Positions 45,376 to 55,409 of a DNA stretch of 64,000 nt are shown piece after piece (positions within the stretch are counted from its first letter, which is position 1; each line of letters opens with the position of its first letter). A model generated the notes under the pieces. The model worked only from the letters and a program-made list of their open reading frames with translations. It had not been told where the DNA came from and did no database searches. Source of the stretch: Pseudomonas sp. MN1F (GTDB lineage Bacteria > Pseudomonadota > Gammaproteobacteria > Pseudomonadales > Pseudomonadaceae); contig NZ_VZII01000032.1 in NCBI RefSeq assembly GCF_009391885.1, positions 62,001 to 126,000 on the forward strand, in the 5' to 3' direction. Both the position numbers and the translations under genes were made by a program.

Positions 45376-46736
45376 CCATTACTTCCTTCGGCCCGGCCAA
45401 CCGCATCGCGCGTTCGGCCGAAACCCACCCGCTGACCTGGCGCCTGCGTGACGACGGCGAGCCGGTCTGGCTGGCCGAGTACCAGTCGAAGAACGGCTAC
45501 GCCGCTGCCCGCAAGGCACTGGCCGACATGTCCGCCGACGACATCGTGCAAAGCGTCAAGGACTCCGGCCTCAAGGGCCGTGGTGGCGCAGGCTTCCCCA
45601 CTGGCGTGAAGTGGGGCCTGATGCCCAAAGACGAATCCATGAACATCCGCTACCTGCTGTGCAACGCGGACGAAATGGAGCCGAACACCTGGAAGGACCG
45701 CATGCTGATGGAGCAACAGCCCCATCTGCTGGTCGAGGGCATGCTGATCAGCGCCCGCGCCCTGAAGGCCTACCGTGGCTACATCTTCCTGCGTGGCGAA
45801 TACACCACCGCGGCGAAGAACCTCAACCGCGCCATCGACGAAGCCAAGGCCGCCGGCCTGCTGGGCAAGAACATCCTCGGCAGCGGCTTTGATTTCGAGC
45901 TGTTCGTGCACACCGGTGCCGGGCGCTACATCTGCGGTGAAGAAACCGCACTGATCAACTCGCTGGAAGGCCGTCGCGCCAACCCGCGCTCCAAGCCGCC
46001 CTTCCCTGCCGCCGTTGGCGTCTGGGGCAAGCCGACTTGCGTGAACAACGTCGAAACCCTGTGCAACGTTCCGGCCATCGTCGCCAACGGCAACGACTGG
46101 TACAAGTCGCTGGCCCGTGAAGGCAGCGAAGACCACGGCACCAAGCTGATGGGCTTCTCCGGCAAGGTGAAGAACCCGGGCCTGTGGGAACTGCCGTTCG
46201 GCGTCACCGCCCGTGAGCTGTTCGAAGACTACGCCGGTGGCATGCGCGACGGCTTCAAGCTCAAGTGCTGGCAGCCAGGCGGCGCCGGTACCGGCTTCCT
46301 GCTGCCCGAGCACCTCGACGCACAGATGTACGCCGGTGGCATCGCCAAGGTCGGCACCCGTATGGGTACCGGTTTGGCCATGGCGGTCGACGACAGCATC
46401 AACATGGTCTCACTGCTGCGCAACATGGAAGAGTTCTTTGCCCGCGAGTCGTGCGGCTGGTGCACGCCATGCCGTGACGGCCTGCCGTGGAGCGTGAAGA
46501 TGCTGCGCGCACTGGAGAAAGGCCAGGGCCGCGCAGAAGACATCGAGACGCTGCTGGGGCTGGTCAACTTCCTCGGCCCAGGCCGTACCTTCTGTGCTCA
46601 CGCACCGGGTGCCGTCGAGCCATTGGGCAGTGCCATCAAATACTTCCGCTCGGAGTTCGAGGCAGGTGTCGCTCCAGCGGGTGCTGGTGATGCTTTGCGC
46701 CCGAACCTGGCGAAGCCGATCGTGGTCGGCGCATAA
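45372..46736 (+). CDS. nuoF: NADH-quinone oxidoreductase subunit F
   Basis: The 454-aa subunit that oxidises NADH with FMN and passes electrons to cluster N3. The FMN/NADH loop is LKGRGGAGFPTG. The [4Fe-4S] ligands lie in ESCGWCTPCRDG plus a later cysteine (GRTFCAHA). Two hairpins follow in the gap before nuoG. Confidence 0.97.
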   Translation: MTITSFGPANRIARSAETHPLTWRLRDDGEPVWLAEYQSKNGYAAARKALADMSADDIVQSVKDSGLKGRGGAGFPTGVKWGLMPKDESMNIRYLLCNADEMEPNTWKDRMLMEQQPHLLVEGMLISARALKAYRGYIFLRGEYTTAAKNLNRAIDEAKAAGLLGKNILGSGFDFELFVHTGAGRYICGEETALINSLEGRRANPRSKPPFPAAVGVWGKPTCVNNVETLCNVPAIVANGNDWYKSLAREGSEDHGTKLMGFSGKVKNPGLWELPFGVTARELFEDYAGGMRDGFKLKCWQPGGAGTGFLLPEHLDAQMYAGGIAKVGTRMGTGLAMAVDDSINMVSLLRNMEEFFARESCGWCTPCRDGLPWSVKMLRALEKGQGRAEDIETLLGLVNFLGPGRTFCAHAPGAVEPLGSAIKYFRSEFEAGVAPAGAGDALRPNLAKPIVVGA

Positions 46737-46747
46737 CAAGATGATTA

Positions 46748-46771
46748 GGCGAGTGGCCCGTGCCACTCGCC
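46748..46771 (+). other. Intra-operon hairpin between nuoF and nuoG
   Basis: Perfect 10-bp stem GGCGAGTGGC/GCCACTCGCC with a 4-nt loop, 12 bp after the nuoF stop, without a T-run. A second hairpin (GCCCGC-TCAC-GCGGGC) lies at 46834-46849. They could serve as mRNA-stabilising or processing sites in the unusually long 132-bp gap. Confidence 0.6.
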
Positions 46772-46868
46772 AGCTTGCCGGCAGGCCCGAGCGATCGTGG
46801 CGTGTCGCAAGCTCACCGATTTCCATTAGCCACGCCCGCTCACGCGGGCCAACGAAGAACTTTGAACA

Positions 46869-49583
46869 ATGGCCACTATCCACGTAGACGGCAAAGCGCT
46901 CGAAGTCAACGGTGCGGACAACCTGTTACAGGCGTGTCTGTCACTCGGCCTCGACATCCCTTATTTCTGCTGGCACCCGGCGCTCGGTAGCGTCGGCGCC
47001 TGCCGGCAGTGTGCGGTCAAGCAGTACACCGACGAGAACGACACCCGTGGTCGTATCGTCATGTCCTGCATGACCCCTGCCTCCGACGGCACCTGGATCT
47101 CCATCGACGATGACGAGTCCAAGGCGTTCCGCGCCAGCGTCGTCGAATGGCTGATGACCAACCACCCGCACGACTGCCCGGTGTGCGAGGAAGGCGGTCA
47201 CTGCCACCTGCAGGACATGACGGTAATGACCGGCCACAACGAGCGCCGCTACCGTTTCACCAAGCGTACCCACCAGAACCAGGACCTCGGCCCGTTCATC
47301 GCCCATGAGATGAACCGCTGCATCGCCTGCTACCGCTGCGTGCGCTACTACAAGGATTATGCCGGTGGTACCGACCTGGGCGTGTACGGCGCCCACGACA
47401 ACGTGTACTTCGGCCGCGTCGAAGACGGCGTGCTGGAAAGCGAGTTCTCCGGCAACCTGACCGAGGTCTGCCCGACCGGCGTGTTCACCGACAAGACCCA
47501 CTCCGAGCGCTACAACCGCAAGTGGGACATGCAGTTTGCCCCAAGCATCTGCCACGGTTGCTCCAGCGGCTGCAACATCAGCCCGGGCGAGCGCTATGGC
47601 GAACTGCGTCGCATCGAGAACCGCTTCAACGGTTCGGTCAACCAGTACTTCCTGTGTGACCGCGGCCGCTTCGGCTACGGCTACGTCAACCGCAAGGACC
47701 GCCCGCGCCAGCCACACCTGGCCGACGGCACCAAGCTGAGCCTGGACGCCGCCCTGGACAAGGCCGCCGACCTGCTGCGCGGCCGCACCATCGTCGGTAT
47801 CGGCTCGCCACGCGCCAGCCTCGAAAGCAACTACGGCCTGCGTGAGCTGGTCGGCGCCGACTACTTCTACTCCGGCATGGAAGCTGGCGAACTGGCCCGC
47901 GTGCGCCTGGCCCTGAACGTGCTGAACAACAGCCCGTTGCCAGTGCCGACCCTGCGCGACATCGAAGACCACGACGCCGTGTTCGTGCTCGGTGAAGACC
48001 TGACCCAGACCGCTGCCCGTGTGGCCCTGGCCGTGCGCCAGTCCACCAAAGGCAAGGCCGAGGCCATGGCCGAAGCCATGAAGGTGCAACCGTGGCTCGA
48101 TGCCGCCGTGAAGAACATCGGCCAGCACGCGCTGTACCCGCTGTTCATCGCCTCGCTGGCTGAAACCAAGCTGGACGACGTTGCCGAAGAATGCGTGCAC
48201 GCGGCCCCCGCCGACCTGGCCCGCATCGGTTTCGCCGTGGCCCACGCCATCGACCCGAGCGCACCGGCAGTCGCCGGCCTGGACGACGAAGCCAAGGCCC
48301 TGGCCCAGCGCATCGCCGACGCCCTGGTCGCCGCCAAACGCCCACTGGTGATCGCCGGTACCTCGCTGGCCGACCCGGCGCTGATCGAAGCCGCCGCCAA
48401 CATCGCCAAGGCCCTCAAGCTGCGCGAGAAGAACGGTTCGCTGAGCCTGGTGGTGCCTGAGGCCAACAGCCTCGGCCTGGCCATGCTGGGTGGCGAGTCG
48501 GTCGATGCCGCACTGGACGCCGTCATCAGCGGCAAGGCCGACGCCATCGTCGTGCTGGAAAACGACCTGTACGCCCGCGTAGCGGCCGCCAAGGTCGACG
48601 CAGCCCTGGCCGCGGCCAAGGTGGTGATCGTCGCCGACCACTCCAAGACCGCCACTGTCGACCGCGCCCACCTGGTGCTGCCGGCCGCCTCGTTCGCCGA
48701 AGGCGACGGTACCCTGGTCAGCCAGGAAGGCCGCGCCCAGCGCTTCTTCCAGGTGTTCGACCCGCAGTACCTGGACAGCAGCATCCTGGTGCACGAAGGC
48801 TGGCGCTGGATGCACGCCCTGCGTGCCACCCTGCTCAACAAGCCGGTCGACTGGACCCAACTGGACCACGTCACCAGCGCCTGCGCCGAAGCTGCCCCGC
48901 AACTGGCTGGCATCGTCAACGCCGCACCAAGCGCCGCATTCCGCATCAAGGGCATGAAGCTGGCCCGTGAGCCGCTGCGCTACTCCGGCCGTACCGCCAT
49001 GCGCGCCAACATCAGCGTGCACGAGCCACGTACCCCGCAGGACAAGGACACCGCGTTCGCCTTCTCCATGGAAGGCTACTCGGGTTCGGCCGAACCGCGC
49101 CAGCAGGTGCCGTTCGCCTGGTCGCCGGGCTGGAACTCGCCGCAAGCCTGGAACAAGTTCCAGGACGAGGTCGGTGGCCACCTGCGTGCCGGTGACCCAG
49201 GCGTGCGCCTGATCGAATCGCAAGGCGATCGCCTGAACTGGTTCAACGCCATCCCGGGCGCCTTCAACCCGGCCCGTGGCAGCTGGACTGCAGTGCCGTT
49301 CTTCCACCTGTTCGGCAGCGAAGAGACCTCCTCGCGCGCCACCCCGGTGCAGGAGCGCATCCCGGCCGCCTACGTGGCCCTGGCCAAGTCCGAAGCCGAC
49401 CGCCTGGGTGTCAACGACGGCGCCCTGCTGAGCCTTAACGTTGCCGGTATGGCCCTGCGCCTGCCGCTGCGCATCAATGAAGAACTGGGCGCTGGCCTGG
49501 TTGCCCTGCCCAAAGGCCTGGCCGGCATCCCGCCTGCCATCTTCGGTGCATCCGTCGAAGGTCTGCAGGAGGCAGCACAATGA
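46869..49583 (+). CDS. nuoG: NADH-quinone oxidoreductase subunit G
   Basis: Largest peripheral subunit (904 aa), carrying the [2Fe-2S] cluster N1b and several [4Fe-4S] clusters. Ligands are visible: CWHPALGSVGACRQCAVK; DCPVCEEGGHCHLQD with the His ligand; CIACYRCVRYY; and CHGCSSGCN, which holds cluster N7. The rest is a molybdopterin-oxidoreductase-like domain. The stop overlaps the nuoH ATG. Confidence 0.97.
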   Translation: MATIHVDGKALEVNGADNLLQACLSLGLDIPYFCWHPALGSVGACRQCAVKQYTDENDTRGRIVMSCMTPASDGTWISIDDDESKAFRASVVEWLMTNHPHDCPVCEEGGHCHLQDMTVMTGHNERRYRFTKRTHQNQDLGPFIAHEMNRCIACYRCVRYYKDYAGGTDLGVYGAHDNVYFGRVEDGVLESEFSGNLTEVCPTGVFTDKTHSERYNRKWDMQFAPSICHGCSSGCNISPGERYGELRRIENRFNGSVNQYFLCDRGRFGYGYVNRKDRPRQPHLADGTKLSLDAALDKAADLLRGRTIVGIGSPRASLESNYGLRELVGADYFYSGMEAGELARVRLALNVLNNSPLPVPTLRDIEDHDAVFVLGEDLTQTAARVALAVRQSTKGKAEAMAEAMKVQPWLDAAVKNIGQHALYPLFIASLAETKLDDVAEECVHAAPADLARIGFAVAHAIDPSAPAVAGLDDEAKALAQRIADALVAAKRPLVIAGTSLADPALIEAAANIAKALKLREKNGSLSLVVPEANSLGLAMLGGESVDAALDAVISGKADAIVVLENDLYARVAAAKVDAALAAAKVVIVADHSKTATVDRAHLVLPAASFAEGDGTLVSQEGRAQRFFQVFDPQYLDSSILVHEGWRWMHALRATLLNKPVDWTQLDHVTSACAEAAPQLAGIVNAAPSAAFRIKGMKLAREPLRYSGRTAMRANISVHEPRTPQDKDTAFAFSMEGYSGSAEPRQQVPFAWSPGWNSPQAWNKFQDEVGGHLRAGDPGVRLIESQGDRLNWFNAIPGAFNPARGSWTAVPFFHLFGSEETSSRATPVQERIPAAYVALAKSEADRLGVNDGALLSLNVAGMALRLPLRINEELGAGLVALPKGLAGIPPAIFGASVEGLQEAAQ

Positions 49584-50587
49584 GCTGGTTCACCCCCGAA
49601 GTGATCGATGTGATCCTCACCGTGGTCCGGGCCGTCGTGGTCCTGCTCGCGGTGGTGGTCTGCGGCGCGCTGCTCAGCTTCGTCGAGCGGCGCCTGCTGG
49701 GCTGGTGGCAGGACCGTTACGGTCCGAACCGCGTCGGCCCGTTCGGCATGTTCCAGATCGCTGCCGACATGCTGAAGATGTTCTTCAAGGAAGACTGGAA
49801 CCCGCCCTTCGTCGATCGCATGATCTTCACCCTGGCGCCAGTCGTGGCCATGAGTGCCCTGCTGATCGCCTTCTGCGTGATCCCGATCACCCCGCTGTGG
49901 GGCGTCGCCGACCTGAACATCGGCCTGCTGTTCTTCTTCGCCATGGCCGGCCTGTCGGTCTACGCGGTGCTGTTCGCCGGCTGGTCGTCGAACAACAAGT
50001 ACGCCCTCTTGGGCAGCTTGCGTGCCTCGGCACAGACCGTGTCGTACGAAGTGTTCCTGGGCCTGGCGCTGATGGGCGTGGTGGTGCAGGTGGGTTCGTT
50101 CAACATGCGCGACATCGTTGAATACCAGGCCCAGAACCTGTGGTTCATCATTCCGCAGTTCTTCGGTTTCTGCACCTTCTTCATCGCTGGCGTCGCCGTG
50201 ACTCACCGTCACCCGTTCGACCAGCCGGAAGCGGAGCAGGAACTGGCCGACGGCTACCACATCGAGTATGCCGGCATGAAATGGGGCATGTTCTTCGTCG
50301 GTGAGTACATCGGCATCATCCTCATCTCGGCGCTGCTGGTGACCCTGTTCTTCGGCGGCTGGCACGGTCCGTTCGGCATCCTGCCGCAACTGTCGTTCCT
50401 GTGGTTCGCCCTGAAGACCGCGTTCTTCATCATGCTGTTCATCCTGCTGCGCGCCTCGATCCCGCGCCCGCGTTATGACCAGGTGATGGACTTCAGCTGG
50501 AAGTTCTGCCTGCCGCTGACCCTGATCAATTTGCTGGTGACCGCTGCGATCGTGCTCTACAACACGCCAGCCGTCGCGGCCCAGTGA
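49580..50587 (+). CDS. nuoH: NADH-quinone oxidoreductase subunit H
   Basis: Membrane subunit of 335 aa with eight or nine helices that forms much of the quinone channel and links the two arms. The GWWQDRYGPNRVGPFGMFQI loop and the EAEQELADGYHIEYAG segment are conserved. Overlaps nuoG by 4 bp. Confidence 0.97.
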   Translation: MSWFTPEVIDVILTVVRAVVVLLAVVVCGALLSFVERRLLGWWQDRYGPNRVGPFGMFQIAADMLKMFFKEDWNPPFVDRMIFTLAPVVAMSALLIAFCVIPITPLWGVADLNIGLLFFFAMAGLSVYAVLFAGWSSNNKYALLGSLRASAQTVSYEVFLGLALMGVVVQVGSFNMRDIVEYQAQNLWFIIPQFFGFCTFFIAGVAVTHRHPFDQPEAEQELADGYHIEYAGMKWGMFFVGEYIGIILISALLVTLFFGGWHGPFGILPQLSFLWFALKTAFFIMLFILLRASIPRPRYDQVMDFSWKFCLPLTLINLLVTAAIVLYNTPAVAAQ

Positions 50588-50598
50588 GGATTTGACCC

Positions 50599-51147
50599 AT
50601 GTTCAAGTATATCGGCGACATCGTTAAGGGCACCGGCACCCAGCTGCGCAGCCTGGCAATGGTGTTCTCCCACGGGTTCCGCAAGCGCGACACCCTGCAG
50701 TACCCCGAAGAACCCGTGTACCTGCCGCCGCGCTACCGCGGCCGCATCGTCCTCACCCGCGACCCCGATGGCGAGGAGCGCTGCGTGGCGTGCAACCTCT
50801 GCGCGGTGGCCTGCCCGGTCGGCTGCATTTCGCTGCAGAAGGCCGAGACCGAGGACGGCCGCTGGTACCCGGAGTTCTTCCGCATCAACTTCTCGCGCTG
50901 CATCTTCTGCGGCCTGTGTGAAGAAGCGTGCCCGACCACCGCGATCCAGCTGACTCCGGATTTCGAAATGGCCGAGTTCAAGCGTCAGGACCTGGTGTAC
51001 GAGAAAGAAGATCTGCTGATCTCCGGCCCCGGCAAAAACCCTGACTACAACTTCTACCGTGTTGCGGGTATGGCGATCGCTGGCAAGCCGAAGGGCTCTG
51101 CACAGAACGAAGCCGAGCCGATCAACGTGAAGAGCTTGCTCCCATAA
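50599..51147 (+). CDS. nuoI: NADH-quinone oxidoreductase subunit I
   Basis: Peripheral 182-aa ferredoxin-like subunit with clusters N6a and N6b. The two ligand sets are CVACNLCAVACPVGCI and CIFCGLCEEACPTTAI. Confidence 0.98.
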   Translation: MFKYIGDIVKGTGTQLRSLAMVFSHGFRKRDTLQYPEEPVYLPPRYRGRIVLTRDPDGEERCVACNLCAVACPVGCISLQKAETEDGRWYPEFFRINFSRCIFCGLCEEACPTTAIQLTPDFEMAEFKRQDLVYEKEDLLISGPGKNPDYNFYRVAGMAIAGKPKGSAQNEAEPINVKSLLP

Positions 51148-51157
51148 GGACCGAAAG

Positions 51158-51658
51158 ATGGAATTCGCTTTCTACTTCGCATCCGGGATCGCCGTGGTCT
51201 CCACCCTTCGGGTGGTGACCGGGACCAACCCCGTGCACGCCTTGCTTTACCTGATCATTTCGCTGATTTCCGTGGCCATGATCTTCTTCGCCCTGGGTGC
51301 GCCGTTCGCCGGCGCCCTGGAAGTGATCGCCTACGCTGGCGCCATCATGGTGCTGTTCGTCTTCGTGGTGATGATGCTCAACCTCGGGCCGGCCTCGGTC
51401 GCCCAGGAAAGGGGCTGGCTCAAGCCCGGCATTTGGGCCGGGCCAGTGATCCTGGGCGCCCTGCTGCTGCTGGAGCTGCTGTACGTGCTGTTCGTCTCGC
51501 CAAGCGGCGCGGCCATCAGCGGTACCACCGTCAGCCCGAAAGAAGTGGGTATCAGCCTGTTCGGCCCGTACCTGCTGGTGGTCGAACTGGCGTCGATGCT
51601 GCTGCTCGCTGCAGCCGTCACCGCCTTCCACCTGGGCCGCAACGAGGCGAAGGAGTAA
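51158..51658 (+). CDS. nuoJ: NADH-quinone oxidoreductase subunit J
   Basis: Five-helix membrane subunit of 166 aa. The helix-3 stretch EVIAYAGAIMVLFVFVVMML contains the conserved glycine and tyrosine of the pi-bulge region. Confidence 0.96.
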   Translation: MEFAFYFASGIAVVSTLRVVTGTNPVHALLYLIISLISVAMIFFALGAPFAGALEVIAYAGAIMVLFVFVVMMLNLGPASVAQERGWLKPGIWAGPVILGALLLLELLYVLFVSPSGAAISGTTVSPKEVGISLFGPYLLVVELASMLLLAAAVTAFHLGRNEAKE

Positions 51659-51661
51659 ATC

Positions 51662-51970
51662 ATGGGTGCTATCCCTCTCGAACATGGTCTGGCAGTCGCC
51701 GGCATCCTGTTCTGCTTAGGTCTGGTTGGCCTGATGGTCCGCCGCAACATCCTCTTCGTGCTCATGAGCCTGGAAGTCATGATGAACGCCTCTGCCCTGG
51801 CGTTCATCGTCGCCGGTGCCCGTTGGGTCCAGCCCGACGGCCAGGTGATGTTCATTCTGGTGATCAGCCTGGCAGCCGCCGAGGCCAGCATTGGCTTGGC
51901 GATCCTGCTGCAGCTGTATCGCCGCTTCCACACTCTCGACATCGATGCTGCCAGTGAGATGCGCGGATGA
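51662..51970 (+). CDS. nuoK: NADH-quinone oxidoreductase subunit K
   Basis: Three-helix membrane subunit of 102 aa. The conserved glutamates of the proton path are visible ([12 protein letters not shown] and [12 protein letters not shown]). The stop overlaps the nuoL start. Confidence 0.97.
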
Positions 51971-53820
51971 ACCTTCTCTTCCTGACTTTCGTCTTCCCCC
52001 TCGTCGGCTTCCTGCTGCTGTCGTTCTCGCGCGGGCGGTTCTCGGAGAACCTGTCCGCGCTGATCGGCGTCGGCTCGGTGGGCCTGTCGGCCGCCACCGC
52101 CGCCTACGTCATCTGGCAGTTCAACGTCGCCCCGCCTGAAGGCGGCGCGTACAGCCAGCTGCTGTGGCAGTGGATGTCGGTGGACGGCTTCGCGCCGAAC
52201 TTCACCCTGTACCTGGACGGCCTGTCGGTCACCATGCTCGGCGTGGTCACCGGTGTCGGCTTCCTGATCCACCTGTTCGCCTCCTGGTACATGCGCGGCG
52301 AAGCCGGTTACTCGCGCTTCTTCTCGTACACCAACCTGTTCATCGCCAGCATGCTGTTCCTGATCCTCGGCGATAACCTGCTGTTCATCTACTTCGGCTG
52401 GGAAGGCGTGGGCCTGTGCTCGTACCTGTTGATCGGCTTCTACTACAGCAACCGCAACAACGGTAACGCGGCACTCAAGGCGTTCATTGTCACCCGTATC
52501 GGCGACGTGTTCATGGCCATCGGCCTGTTCATCCTGTTCGCCCAGCTGGGTACCCTGAATGTGCAGGAACTGCTGGTGCTGGCACCGCAGAAGTTCAAGG
52601 CTGGCGACACCTGGATGGTGCTGGCGACCCTGATGCTGCTGGGTGGCGCGGTCGGTAAATCGGCCCAGCTGCCACTGCAGACCTGGCTGGCCGACGCGAT
52701 GGCGGGCCCGACTCCGGTTTCGGCACTGATCCACGCGGCAACCATGGTGACCGCGGGCGTGTACCTGATCGCCCGTACCAACGGCCTGTTCCTGCTGGCG
52801 CCGGACATCCTGCACCTGGTCGGCGTCGTCGGTGGCGTGACCCTGGTACTGGCCGGCTTTGCCGCGCTGGTACAGACCGACATCAAGCGTATCCTCGCCT
52901 ACTCGACCATGAGCCAGATCGGCTACATGTTCCTGGCCCTGGGCGTGGGTGCCTGGGACGCGGCGATCTTCCACCTGATGACTCACGCCTTCTTCAAGGC
53001 CCTGCTGTTCCTTGCCTCCGGTGCGGTGATCGTTGCCTGCCACCACGAGCAGAACATCTTCAAGATGGGCGGCCTGTGGAAGAAACTGCCGCTGGCCTAT
53101 GCCAGCTTCGTGGTCGGTGGCGCTGCCCTGGCAGCCTTGCCGATCGTGACCGTGGGCTTCTACTCCAAGGACGAGATCCTCTGGGAAGCCTTCGCCAGCG
53201 GCAACACCGGCCTGCTGTACGCCGGTCTCGTGGGCGCCTTCATGACCTCGCTGTACACCTTCCGCCTGATCTTCATCGCCTTCCACGGCGAAGCGAAGAC
53301 CGAAGCCCATGCTGGCCACGGCATCAGCCACTGGCTGCCGCTGGGTGTGCTGATCGTGCTGTCGACCTTCGTCGGCGCCTGGATCACCCCACCACTGGCC
53401 GGTGTGCTGCCGGAAAGCGCCGGCCATGCCGGTGGCGAAGCCAAGCACGCGCTGGAGATCACCTCGGGTGCCATCGCCATCGCCGGTATCCTGCTGTCGG
53501 CCCTGCTGTTCCTCGGCAAGCGCCGCCTGGTCAGCGCGATCGCCAACAGCGGCATCGGCCGTGTGCTGTCGGCCTGGTGGTTCGCCGCCTGGGGCTTCGA
53601 CTGGATCTACGACAAGCTGTTCGTCAAACCTTACCTGCTGATCAGCCACGTCCTGCGCAAGGATCCGGTTGACCGCAGCATCGGCCTCATCCCTCGCCTG
53701 GCGCGCGGCGGCAACGTCGCCATGAGCAAGACCGAGACTGGCCAGCTGCGCTGGTACACCGCTTCGATCGCCGTTGGCGCAGTGCTGGTACTCGGCGCTG
53801 TGGTAGTGGCAGCGGTATGA
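51967..53820 (+). CDS. nuoL: NADH-quinone oxidoreductase subunit L
   Basis: Antiporter-like distal proton-pumping subunit of 617 aa. [18 protein letters not shown] holds the key glutamate, [20 protein letters not shown] the broken helix, and a C-terminal lateral helix is present. Confidence 0.97.
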
Positions 53821-53869
53821 CCATGAACTTTGCGAACCTTGCGACTCTGCGAAAGGAAACCAACCCGTC

Positions 53870-55402
53870 ATGATTTTGCCTTGGCTGATCCTGATCCCCT
53901 TCATCGGCGGCCTGCTGTGCTGGCTGGGTGAGCGCTTCGGCGCCACCCTGCCGCGCTGGATCGCGCTGCTGACCATGTCCCTGCTGCTCGGCATTGGCCT
54001 GTACCTGTGGGGCACCGGCGACTACACCCTGGCCCCCGCTCCGGGTGGCGAGCCTGCCTGGGCCCTGGAATACAAAGTCCAGTGGATCCAGCGCTTCGGC
54101 ATCAGCATCCACCTGGCCCTCGATGGCCTGTCGCTGCTGATGATCCTGCTCACCGGCCTGCTCGGTGTGCTGTCGGTACTGTGCTCCTGGAAAGAGATCC
54201 AGCGCCACGTCGGTTTCTTCCACCTCAACCTGATGTGGATCCTCGGCGGCGTGGTCGGTGTGTTCCTGGCCCTGGACCTGTTCCTGTTCTTCTTCTTCTG
54301 GGAAATGATGCTGGTGCCGATGTACTTCCTCATCGCGCTCTGGGGTCACAGCTCGGCGGATGGCAAGAAGACCCGGATCTACGCGGCGACCAAGTTCTTC
54401 ATCTTCACCCAGGCCAGCGGCCTGATCATGCTGGTGGCGATCCTCGGCCTGGTGCTGGTCAACTACAGCAACACCGGGGTGATCACCTTCAACTACAGCG
54501 ACCTGCTCAAGGCCGACCTGCCGGCCGGTACCGAGTACCTGCTGATGCTGGGCTTCTTCATCGCCTTCGCGGTGAAGCTGCCGGTGGTGCCGTTCCACTC
54601 CTGGCTGCCTGACGCTCACGCCCAGGCACCGACCGCAGGTTCCGTGGACCTCGCCGGTATCTTGCTGAAGACGGCGGCCTACGGCTTGCTGCGCTTCGCC
54701 CTGCCGCTGTTCCCGAACGCCTCGGCCGAGTTTGCACCGTTCGCCATGACCCTGGGCCTGATCGGTATCTTCTACGGTGCCTTCCTGGCCTTCGCGCAAA
54801 CCGACATCAAGCGCCTGATCGCCTTCTCCAGCGTCTCGCACATGGGCTTCGTGCTGATCGGTATCTACTCCGGCAGCCAGCAGGCCCTGCAAGGTGCGGT
54901 GATCCAGATGCTGGCCCACGGCCTGTCGGCTGCCGCGCTGTTCATCCTGTCCGGCCAGCTGTACGAGCGCCTGCACACCCGTGACATGCGTCAGATGGGC
55001 GGCCTGTGGCACCGCATCGCCTACCTGCCAGCCATCAGCCTGTTCTTTGCCGCCGCTTCGCTGGGCCTGCCAGGCACCGGCAACTTTGTCGGCGAGTTCC
55101 TGATCCTGATCGGCAGCTTCGTGCATGTACCGTGGGTCACCGTGATCGCCACCACCGGCCTGGTATTCGGCTCGGTGTACTCGCTGATCATGATCCACCG
55201 CGCCTACTTCGGCCCGGCCAAGGCCGACACCGTACTGGCCGGCATGGACGGTCGCGAGCTGATCATGGTGCTGGGCCTGGCGGTACTGCTGATCCTGCTG
55301 GGCGTGTATCCGCAGCCGTTCCTCGACACCTCTGCCGCCACCATGACCGGCGTGCAGCAGTGGCTCGGTTCCGCTTTCACTCAACTCGCTTCGGCCCGGT
55401 AA
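53870..55402 (+). CDS. nuoM: NADH-quinone oxidoreductase subunit M
   Basis: Antiporter-like proton-pumping subunit of 510 aa. FFFWEMMLVPMYFLIALWG carries the conserved glutamate, FHSWLPDAHAQAPTAGSV the lysine-site loop. AAAGGAAA lies upstream of the ATG. Confidence 0.97.
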   Translation: MILPWLILIPFIGGLLCWLGERFGATLPRWIALLTMSLLLGIGLYLWGTGDYTLAPAPGGEPAWALEYKVQWIQRFGISIHLALDGLSLLMILLTGLLGVLSVLCSWKEIQRHVGFFHLNLMWILGGVVGVFLALDLFLFFFFWEMMLVPMYFLIALWGHSSADGKKTRIYAATKFFIFTQASGLIMLVAILGLVLVNYSNTGVITFNYSDLLKADLPAGTEYLLMLGFFIAFAVKLPVVPFHSWLPDAHAQAPTAGSVDLAGILLKTAAYGLLRFALPLFPNASAEFAPFAMTLGLIGIFYGAFLAFAQTDIKRLIAFSSVSHMGFVLIGIYSGSQQALQGAVIQMLAHGLSAAALFILSGQLYERLHTRDMRQMGGLWHRIAYLPAISLFFAAASLGLPGTGNFVGEFLILIGSFVHVPWVTVIATTGLVFGSVYSLIMIHRAYFGPAKADTVLAGMDGRELIMVLGLAVLLILLGVYPQPFLDTSAATMTGVQQWLGSAFTQLASAR

Positions 55403-55409
55403 GAGCGCT

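Noticed and set aside
46941..49580. 879-aa open frame antisense to nuoG
   Set aside because: Long open frames opposite GC-rich genes are common; the protein is a low-complexity Gly/Val/Gln/His string without domains, and nuoG is certain.
51331..54015. 894-aa minus-strand open frame over nuoJ-nuoL
   Set aside because: It spans three certain genes and has shadow composition (Gln, Asp, His, Arg rich).
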